This document shows positions 52,175 through 60,900 of a stretch of 64,000 bases of DNA, in pieces. The notes beneath the pieces are model-generated. The model ran no database searches. It worked only from the letters and a program-made list of their open reading frames with translations, and was not told where the DNA came from. The stretch comes from Bacteroidales bacterium. Its GTDB lineage: Bacteria; Bacteroidota; Bacteroidia; Bacteroidales; JAGOPY01. The position numbers and the translations under genes are program-made. The stretch lies in assembly GCA_023229505.1 (NCBI GenBank), contig JALNZD010000009.1, forward strand, positions 1 through 64,000. The letters run 5' to 3'. Numbering within the stretch: position 1 is the first letter of the stretch; the number at the start of each line of letters is the position of its first letter.

Positions 52175-54526
52175 ATGTATATTACAAAAAAGTATTCTTT
52201 TGTCCTGATCTTTGCTCTTCAAGTCTTCATTCTGCAGAGTTGTGAGCAGAGAAATAATACAAAATCAGCTGGAGACATTGACACTAAAGTCAAAGAACTA
52301 TTAGCAGGCATGACCCTGGAAGAAAAAGTGGGTCAAATGACACAAGTTACCTTGCCAGTACTCGTCAAAGGTAACAATCTGGATGCGCAGCCTGAACCGG
52401 TTGAACTGGATCCTGAAATGCTTCAGAAAGCTTTTGGTAAATACAAGATTGGTTCTGTCCTGAATACAGTGAACAACCGGGCAAAGTCATTGGAATGGTG
52501 GCATGAAATCATTAACCAGATCCAAGAGGTAGCCATCCATGAAACCTGCATCCCGGTATTATATGGTATTGACGCTATCCATGGCACAACTTATACTGCC
52601 GGAGGCACTTTGTTTCCCCAGGAGATCGGCCTGGGCGCCACCTTTAATCCGGAACTCGTCAGGCAACTTAATGAGATGTGTGCTTATGAAATGCGTGCTT
52701 CCAACATACCCTGGAACTTTTCTCCGGTACAGGATATGGGCCGCGATCCCAGGGATTCGCGCATGTGGGAGACTTTCAGTGAAGACGTATATCTAAATGG
52801 TATATTGGGTTCTGCGGCTGTTGAAGGCATTCAGGGAAAAGATGCGGTAATCATTGATCAAATGCATGGCGCTGCCTGCCTGAAACATTACCTGGGTTAT
52901 AATTCGAATTCAGGAAAAGACCGTAATCCGTTCCAAATCCATCCACGTGAACTTAATGAGAAACATAAGCCTGCTTTCCAGGCCCCCATAAATGCAGGGG
53001 CAAAATCCATTATGGTCAATTCAGGCATATTGAATGGCATTCCGGTCCATGCAAGTTACGACATACTGACAACATTGCTCCGGGATGAAATGGGATTTGA
53101 AGGAGTGGTCGTCACCGACTGGGCTGATATTGATAACCTATACAACCGTGATAAATTCGCTTCTTCTCCGAAAGAAGCCGTTGAGTTGGCCATCAACGCC
53201 GGTGTCGATATGTCAATGGTCCCATATGATTTCGACTTCTGCGATTACCTGGTCGAGTTGGTTAATGAAAATGAAGTACCCATGAACCGGATCGATGAAG
53301 CCGTTACCCGAATTTTGAAATTAAAAATGGAACTCGGATTATTTGAATCTCCTACTACCAATTACGAAGATTATCCGGATTTCGGGAGTGAAAAGCATGA
53401 GAATCTTGCGTTGGATGCGGCACTGGAGTCCATTACCCTGTTGAAAAATGATTCCCATATACTACCCTTGAAAAAGGATATCAAGGTATTGATTTCAGGG
53501 CCAAATGCCAATTGGATGAGGCCAATGAATGGTGGCTGGTCTTATTCATGGCAGGGTGAGAAAACAGATGAATTTGCTCAAGATTACAGTACATTCCTGG
53601 AAGCAATTCAAGGCAAGATAGGTAAGGATAAGGTTACATTCGTGGAAGGTGTTTCTTATGACATGCAGGGTAAATACTACCAGGAAAAAAACCTGGATAT
53701 CGATAATGCTGTCAGGGCTGCAAATGAGGTAGACTGCATCATTCTCTTTCTTGGTGAAAACAGCTATTGCGAAAAGCCTGGCGATCTGCATGATCTTTAC
53801 CTTTCAGAAAACCAGGCCGATCTCGCCATAGCACTTGCCAATACAGGGAAACCGGTAATACTGGTGTTAAATGAAGGCCGTCCTCGCATAATCAGCAAAT
53901 TCGAGCACAAAATGGCTGCAGTTGTTCAAACTTACCTTCCTGGAAATTTTGGCGGGAATGCCCTGGCAGATATATTATTTGGTGATGCCAACCCCAACGG
54001 GAAACTTCCTTATACTTATCCCTTGTTCCCAAACTCGCTGATCAATTATGATTACAAACCATCGGAAAAACAGGAAAAGATGGAGGGCTTAAATGAAAAT
54101 GAATCAGATGTTGCCATCCAATACGCATTCGGTCATGGTTTGAGCTATACCGTTTTTAAATACAGCAACCTGAAAGTAAGCAGCAATGAATTGACACCGG
54201 AAGATTCCGTGAATGTTGCTGTTACCATTGAGAACACCGGTGACCTTGCAGGGAAAGAAGTGGTGATGCTGTTTACTTCAGATCTATATGCTTCCATAAC
54301 CCCAGACAATAAGAGATTAAGGCGGTTCATGAAAATTAACCTGGATCCGGCTCAATCAAAGACTATTGAATTTACGATTAAAGCCAAAGATCTCGCATTC
54401 TACAATAAGGAAAACCAATTGGTGGCTGAAAAGGGGGATTTTGTGATCCGGATCAGCGATCTTGACCAAGTCATCACACTTACTGAAACAGCCACTTTCG
54501 GAGAACCAAGCAAGATCATTTTGTGA
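52175..54526 (+). CDS. GH3 beta-glucosidase lipoprotein
   Basis: This 783-residue protein has a lipobox ending at C23 (LQSC), so it is anchored in the envelope, probably facing the periplasm. The GH3 TIM barrel is recognised by YGIDAIHGTTYTAGGTLFPQ, the KHYLGY block and the nucleophile D315 in VVTDWADI. The alpha/beta sandwich (FLGENSYCEKPGDLHDLYLS) and a C-terminal Fn3-like domain follow. It releases glucose from the non-reducing end of beta-glucan oligosaccharides, giving shorter units for import. It is the last gene of the locus; no endo-glucanase is encoded in the window. Confidence 0.92.
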   Translation: MYITKKYSFVLIFALQVFILQSCEQRNNTKSAGDIDTKVKELLAGMTLEEKVGQMTQVTLPVLVKGNNLDAQPEPVELDPEMLQKAFGKYKIGSVLNTVNNRAKSLEWWHEIINQIQEVAIHETCIPVLYGIDAIHGTTYTAGGTLFPQEIGLGATFNPELVRQLNEMCAYEMRASNIPWNFSPVQDMGRDPRDSRMWETFSEDVYLNGILGSAAVEGIQGKDAVIIDQMHGAACLKHYLGYNSNSGKDRNPFQIHPRELNEKHKPAFQAPINAGAKSIMVNSGILNGIPVHASYDILTTLLRDEMGFEGVVVTDWADIDNLYNRDKFASSPKEAVELAINAGVDMSMVPYDFDFCDYLVELVNENEVPMNRIDEAVTRILKLKMELGLFESPTTNYEDYPDFGSEKHENLALDAALESITLLKNDSHILPLKKDIKVLISGPNANWMRPMNGGWSYSWQGEKTDEFAQDYSTFLEAIQGKIGKDKVTFVEGVSYDMQGKYYQEKNLDIDNAVRAANEVDCIILFLGENSYCEKPGDLHDLYLSENQADLAIALANTGKPVILVLNEGRPRIISKFEHKMAAVVQTYLPGNFGGNALADILFGDANPNGKLPYTYPLFPNSLINYDYKPSEKQEKMEGLNENESDVAIQYAFGHGLSYTVFKYSNLKVSSNELTPEDSVNVAVTIENTGDLAGKEVVMLFTSDLYASITPDNKRLRRFMKINLDPAQSKTIEFTIKAKDLAFYNKENQLVAEKGDFVIRISDLDQVITLTETATFGEPSKIIL

Positions 54527-54698
54527 TCACCCGGGAGGATTGCACAACGCATTAAGCATAAAGAAATCTTACTTGTAATTCTTCTATGACAACATTGGTC
54601 GAGGCGATAATCACGGGCTACTCCTTGAATAAGATTGTATTTCTGAAACATCACCCACAGCGTTACCTTGTATTTTAAGATTATAGGTTCGAATTAAG

Positions 54699-54706
54699 TA
54701 CCTTTG
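54699..54706 (+). promoter_or_regulatory. -7 promoter box for the GNAT gene
   Basis: TACCTTTG fits TAnnTTTG, about 60 nt upstream of the ATG at 54766. The remainder of 54527-54698 shows no feature I can name. Confidence 0.5.
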
Positions 54707-54765
54707 AGGAAATCATGACTAATGGAGAAGATCATTAATCCTCAGACAGACAGCCTTATTCAATA

Positions 54766-55275
54766 ATGGAAAATAATCCACTGACGAAATGGGAGTTACG
54801 GCATGAGCTAAAGCCGGGGGATATCGGTTACCTTACTTATCTTCATGGAATTCTATATGCAAAAGAATATAAATACGATCAAACATTCGAAGCCTATGTC
54901 GCTCATGGGCTTGTTGAATTTGTTAAATCTTTTAATCCATACAGGGACCGGATCTGGCTGGCTGAGGCTAATGGTCGGATTGTCGGTTCTATTGCAGTCG
55001 TAAGGACTTCAAAAGTTGAAACACAACTGCGGTGGTTTCTCGTACATCCTGAATATAGAGGCCATGGTCTTGGAAAAAGCCTCATCCATGAAGCATTGAA
55101 GTTTTGCAAAGAGCGGAAATATAATAGCGTCTTCCTCTGGACCACAAGCGAATTAACCACAGCCAGCCATTTATACGCGCAGGCAGGTTTCAAAAAAACA
55201 GATGTGAAATCACATAACATTTGGGGAAAATATATCTCGGAAGAAAGGTATGATTTGAATTTAAAACTAATTTAA
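54766..55275 (+). CDS. GNAT-family N-acetyltransferase
   Basis: This 169-residue single-domain GNAT acetyltransferase has the acetyl-CoA loop in HPEYRGHGLGKSLI (R-x-x-G-x-G/A). The flanking strands LRWFLV and VFLWTTSE, and the ASHLYAQAGFKK helix, are typical. The substrate cannot be deduced; similar proteins are often fused to or near MarR regulators, but none is present here. It appears to be a single-gene unit. Confidence 0.85.
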   Translation: MENNPLTKWELRHELKPGDIGYLTYLHGILYAKEYKYDQTFEAYVAHGLVEFVKSFNPYRDRIWLAEANGRIVGSIAVVRTSKVETQLRWFLVHPEYRGHGLGKSLIHEALKFCKERKYNSVFLWTTSELTTASHLYAQAGFKKTDVKSHNIWGKYISEERYDLNLKLI

Positions 55276-55468
55276 ACTCCCTTTAAATTAATTCAATAGC
55301 TTAAAGAAGTGACTTTGATCACACTGTTTCACGCTGGAAAAGATTAATATTGCATTCTGGATTTAGTGAAGCATAGAGGCATGGAGGCGTGAGACGTGAG
55401 ATGGTACTTGGCTGCATTGGAATCCAAATTGCGAATTTCAATTTTCAGATTTCAAATTATTAAAGTCG

Positions 55469-57805
55469 ATGAAAAAAGTTACTATTACATGCTTACTGAT
55501 GGTTTGGGCTGTGTGCCTTATTGCTGGTACTGTTGAGTACACCTACTATTTCAATACTCCATCGGTTAAGCAGGCGGGGTCTTTCCAAACAGTGTCTTTT
55601 GATAGAACTTTTCTTACCGGAAAAACCGGCGAACCTGCCCTTCCCTACCAGGCTGTCAGGCTCCTGCTTCCGCCAGGGGAGGAAGCGGTTTCCGTAGAAT
55701 ACCGCTTTGAAGATCAAAAAAACCTGGAAGGGACCTTTACGATCTATCCCCAGCAGCCATCACAGCCTATCTCAACCAGCAGCGATGGCATCTTTCACCA
55801 AAAACATGAAATCTATCAATCCCGCAGTATTTTCCCCGGACAAGCATGGGGCGAGTATTCAACCCATTTCCTCAACGGTCATTCTTTCCTGTTAACTTCT
55901 TTTACCCCGGTAAATTATGTGCCGGCAGACGGCATGGTGTCTTTCTTCCAAAAAATCACCATAACAGTTGAAACCCGGAAAACCGGGCGGTCTTCCAGGG
56001 CACTTGAAAACCTTAATACATCGGCAAAAATTGATGACCGCATCAGCAACATCGCCCAAAATCCTTCCATGATCTCAGCCTACCCAACAATATCAGCAAG
56101 AGACGGGGAATATCAGATCCTGATTATTACACCCCAGCTTTTTGAAAGCTATTATCAACAGCTAAAAGATCTTTATTTAGTAAGGGGTTTTAAAACCGAG
56201 ATTGCCACGACGGAAAATATTGAAGCAAATTTTACCGGGCAGGACCTGCAGGAGAAAATGAGAAATTATATCATCGCTGAATACCAGGCTCATGGCATTG
56301 AACATGTTCTTCTGGGTGGTGATGCCGAAATTGTTCCCTACCGTGGTTTCTACTGCATTGCCTATTCCAGCTCGACTTATGAGGACAGCAATATACCGGC
56401 TGATTTATATTATTCCGCCCTCGATGGTAACTGGAATACAGACGGGGATGGATATTGGGCGGAGATAGGCGAAGATGACCTTCTTCCGGACGTTTCAGTT
56501 GCGCGGTTCCCGGTCAGTACGGTTTCACAACTTCAGAAACTCCTGCTGAAAACCGTCAGTTACCAGGACGCCCCGGTTTTAGGCGAACTCCGCGACGTGC
56601 TGATTGCCGGCGAATATTTATGGGAAGAACCGCTGACTTACGGCGAAGATTACCTCGAATTGCTGATCGGATATCATGCCGATAACGGTTATGAAACCGA
56701 TGGCATACCAGACGATTACAACTTTACCAAGCTTTATGATTCTGAAGCTTATTGGGGAGGTTATGACCTGATCAATTCCATCAACCAGGGGAAAAGCTTT
56801 GTTCATCACTCCGGTCATGCCAACCAGACTTACGTCATGCGCCTCAACATCTCCGATATCAATAACAGCAACTTTGCGCAGACTAACGGAATCGATCATA
56901 ATTACTCACTCATTTACACCCACGGCTGCCTTTGCGGGGCTTTCGATGAAAATGACTGCATCGGCGAGGCGATGGTTTGTATTGATAATTTTGCCGTGGC
57001 TGGCGCTTTCAATTCAAGGTATGGTTGGTTTAACGAAGGACAGACCGAAGGCCCTTCGGCACATTTGCACCGGGAATTTGTGGATGCATTATATCACGAC
57101 AAAGAATGCCGGATCGGTGCCGCTCACATGATCTCAAAAATCGAAACTTCTGTCTGGGTCAATGCCCCCGGCCAATGGGAAGAAGGAGCGCTCCGCTGGT
57201 GTTTCTATGACTGCAACATCTTTGGTGACCCTGTCCTGGGTGTATGGACCGATGAACCGATCAGCATCGAGACATCCTATCCTGAAGAAATCCTTCCCGG
57301 GACGACTTCTATCCCTGTAACCGTTACCAGCAACGGAGAACCTATGGAAGGACTTATGTGCGTGATCCTGGCTGATGGGACCATGCTGGGCTGTTGCCCG
57401 ACCGATGCTTCAGGCCAGGCTGTCATTATGGTCCCGGATGGTTTTTCGGGCATAAACACAGCCGAACTGGTTGTTTCCGGCTATAATTGCCTTCCCCATC
57501 AATACACTCTTAATATCACGGTAGGATTAGGTGAAAACCGGAAAGAAATTACCGGTCTGAAGGTTCAGCCTAATCCCTTTTCCGATCATACTAAGATTTT
57601 ATTAAATCTGAAAGATTCCAGGCAGGTCTCAGTCAGTTTCTACGAGTCATCAGGAAAGTTGCTGGAAGAATTTGTCTTTAATGGCAATGAGGGATCAAAT
57701 GAATTTCTGATTAACACGGCTGAATGGCCTGAAGGATTGATTCAGGCAAGGATCATTTCAGGTAGCCAGGTGATCCATTCCCGCCTGTTGCATGTCAGGA
57801 TATAA
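55469..57805 (+). CDS. Gingipain-type C25 cysteine peptidase with T9SS-like C-terminus
   Basis: This 778-residue protein has a signal peptide ending near LIAGT (residue 21) and a propeptide of about 200 residues. The C25 catalytic domain runs from about 205 to 600 (YQILIITPQLF, VLLGGDAEIVPYRG, DVSVARFPVS). The catalytic pair is H450 in HHSGHAN and C487 in THGCLCGAF, which aligns with the gingipain CxNGxF pattern. A beta-sandwich domain and a sorting domain (VQPNP to SRLLHVRI) complete it. Substrate preference (Arg or Lys) cannot be assigned. A second C25 gene follows in the same direction. Confidence 0.88.
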   Translation: MKKVTITCLLMVWAVCLIAGTVEYTYYFNTPSVKQAGSFQTVSFDRTFLTGKTGEPALPYQAVRLLLPPGEEAVSVEYRFEDQKNLEGTFTIYPQQPSQPISTSSDGIFHQKHEIYQSRSIFPGQAWGEYSTHFLNGHSFLLTSFTPVNYVPADGMVSFFQKITITVETRKTGRSSRALENLNTSAKIDDRISNIAQNPSMISAYPTISARDGEYQILIITPQLFESYYQQLKDLYLVRGFKTEIATTENIEANFTGQDLQEKMRNYIIAEYQAHGIEHVLLGGDAEIVPYRGFYCIAYSSSTYEDSNIPADLYYSALDGNWNTDGDGYWAEIGEDDLLPDVSVARFPVSTVSQLQKLLLKTVSYQDAPVLGELRDVLIAGEYLWEEPLTYGEDYLELLIGYHADNGYETDGIPDDYNFTKLYDSEAYWGGYDLINSINQGKSFVHHSGHANQTYVMRLNISDINNSNFAQTNGIDHNYSLIYTHGCLCGAFDENDCIGEAMVCIDNFAVAGAFNSRYGWFNEGQTEGPSAHLHREFVDALYHDKECRIGAAHMISKIETSVWVNAPGQWEEGALRWCFYDCNIFGDPVLGVWTDEPISIETSYPEEILPGTTSIPVTVTSNGEPMEGLMCVILADGTMLGCCPTDASGQAVIMVPDGFSGINTAELVVSGYNCLPHQYTLNITVGLGENRKEITGLKVQPNPFSDHTKILLNLKDSRQVSVSFYESSGKLLEEFVFNGNEGSNEFLINTAEWPEGLIQARIISGSQVIHSRLLHVRI

Positions 57806-57842
57806 ATCGGTTATTCTTATGTTTTTCTTTTCTTTTTTAGTA

Positions 57843-57850
57843 TAATTTTG
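57843..57850 (+). promoter_or_regulatory. -7 promoter box for the second C25 peptidase gene
   Basis: TAATTTTG fits TAnnTTTG, about 69 nt upstream of the ATG at 57919. Confidence 0.5.
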
Positions 57851-57918
57851 TATTGCTACAACAAAATCAAATATCTGCATAAAATTGAGAATCAACAAAT
57901 AACTTAAAGCCGACATCT

Positions 57919-60900
57919 ATGAAAAGACTGCTACTTACTTTTTTTATTGCTATTGTTATATTTCTTGCTCAGCTTCAAGCTCAGACTTTTACATACAGTG
58001 ACAGTTGGGACCAGGAAGGTTTTAATCTTAAGTCTCAAAGTGAACAGGGTATCACATTAAATTATTCCATCCTGGAATTTACCATGGATGATATCGATAT
58101 CCGGGGCGAATCCATGAAGCATGTCAGCCTGACAAATCATTTCCTTCCCGGAGATGAAGGAATGCCCGACCTTCCCGGCAATGGACGTTATATTGCCGTT
58201 CCACAGGGGGCCACTCCCATTCTTCATATCAAATCCGTCAGAAAAGAAGTTTATCAGGATATTAATATTGCTCCGGCACCCAGAATCCCTACAGATATAG
58301 AAAAAGGCCCGCTGGATTACAACAAAAACGCCAGGATTTATTCAAATAACGCTTTTTATCCGGCAGAACCGGTCAAACTCTCTGAAGTAACGCAAGTAAG
58401 AGGTGTTGATGCTGTAATGCTTGGCATTACCCCATTTCAATACAACCCGGTGACAAAGGAATTGATCGTATACAGGGACCTTGAGGTTGAAGTAGAATTT
58501 GCCGGCGGGAACGGCCGGTTTGGTGATGAAAGGTTGCGCAGCCGCTGGTGGGACCCGTTGCTGTCTGATATACTTTTGAACTATGAACAACTTTCACCGG
58601 TCGATTATGCAAGTCGGCAGTTGGCAGTCGGTAGTCGGCAGTCAGAGGGTATCCGTGCCACCGGGTGCGAATACCTGATTATTTGTCCTGATGGCGCTGA
58701 TTTCCAGCAGTGGGCCGATTCTATCAAAAGATTCCGGACGGAGCAGGGTATCCTGACAAACGTAGTTCCAATTTCGGAAGTCGGTGGCAACTCTGCCACT
58801 GCTATTGAATCATTCATCAACAATGCTTATAACAACTGGGATATTCCACCGGCTGCCTGTTTATTGCTTGGGGATTATGGCAGTAATGCTCAATCCAGTA
58901 TCACATCCACTGTCCTCAATGATCACCCGGGCGGTTATAATCCCTATGTTTCCGATAATCCTTTTTCAGATGTAAATGGTGATCTGTTGCCGGATGTTGT
59001 TTTTGCCAGGATTACAGCCAGGAATGCCATGGAGCTTTCCCTCATGGTGAATAAATTTCTGAATTATGAACGTAATCCACCCACGAGCGCATATTTTTAC
59101 GAACACCCTATAACTGCATTGGGATGGCAGACCGAGCGGTGGTTCCAGATTTGTTCTGAAGCATTCGGAGGATATTTAAAAAATGTTCTGGAAAAAGATC
59201 CTGTCAGAATTAACGAGGTTTATGGTGGAAATCCGGATGTCGACCCATGGTCTACTGCACCCAACACCCCAACAATACTCGATGTTTTTGGTCCTTCCGG
59301 GTTGGGATACATCCCGGCAACACCTGGCGAACTCGGGGCGTGGTCAGGGGGAAATGCCACTGACATCAACAATGCCGTAAACAGCGGATCTTTTCTTTTG
59401 CAACATCGCGATCACGGTATGGAAACCGGATGGGGTGAACCCTCTTACGTCAATTCGAATATTTCAGGGCTTAATAATACAGACCTGACATTCGTCATGT
59501 CAATCAATTGCCAGACCGGAAAATTCAACAGCGGGGGTGAATGTTTTGCGGAAAAATTCCACCGGTACCAAGTCAACGGCCAGGGCAGCGGTGCACTGGG
59601 ATTGATTGCCCCGACAGAGGTTTCTTACTCCTTTGTAAATGACGTTTATGTATGGGGGCTTTATGACAATATGTTTCCGGATTTTCTCCCGCAATTCGGC
59701 ACAACGCCTGAATCCAGGGGTATGTTACCTGCTTTCGGCAATGCAGCCGGGAAATACTTCCTTTTTTCTTCGAGCTGGCCTTATAATGCCTCGGAAAAAG
59801 CAATAACTTTCAAGTTGTTTCATCATCATGGTGATGCATTCACCTGCCTGTATTCTGAAGTCCCACAAGATCTTACTGTCATGCATAATGAGGTGCAGAT
59901 GGCAGGGATGGCCACGTTTACCATCCAGGCCGACGAAAGTGCTTTAATCGCATTTTCAGTGAATGGTGAGCTTATTGGTGTGGGAACCGGCACCGGGGCA
60001 ACCACAGATATTCCTATCATTGCTCAGAATCCGCCAAACATCATCGATGTGGTGGTGACCAAACAAAACTATTACCGTTATCATGCCCATGTGCAGGTTA
60101 TCCCGCCGAACGGTCCCTTCGTCGTTACTGATTCATACATGGTGAATGATGCTTCCGGGAACAATAACGGGAAGCTTGATTATGGCGAAACTGTTGTCCT
60201 CGATGTGACCCTGAAAAACGTGGGTACCGAAAACGCTGAAAATGTATCGGTTACAATATCCAGTGCCGACGAGTATATGACAATCATTGATGGCGCTGCA
60301 GAGGCAGGTACTATACTTCCCAATCAGACTGCCTTGGTTTCAGGTGCACTCTCTATCCTGGCCGCAGAAAATGTCCCCAACGGTCATAATATCCAGATCA
60401 ATTTGGAAGCCACCAATGGCGACACTATCTGGAACAGTTCATTCAGTGTCAAGGCATACGCACCAATCCTGGAATATGTCGATTTCACGATCTCCGATAT
60501 CAACGGCAATAACAACGGCCGCCTTGACCCCGGTGAAACGGCGGACCTGATCGTTTCCATCACCAATAAAGGAGCTGCCGATGCTTACGATGTTTTTGGC
60601 CTGCTTGGTTCCAATGACCCATTTATACAAATAGGATCCGACTCGGCGATGTTTGGGGAAATTGCACAGAATGCCATCATAACACAGACATTTCCGGTAA
60701 CTGCAGTGGTAATCACGCCACCGGGACACCAGGCTGATTTCACGGTCAATTTCTCCGGCGACATGGGCATTACAACAAACGGGGAGTTTTCCTTAAATAT
60801 TGGCTTGTTCCCGATGCTTATCCTGGACCTGGACGATAACACCAATTCAGCTGAAAAGATGATGAACGCCCTGGACGATTGGCGCATATTTGCGGAATAT

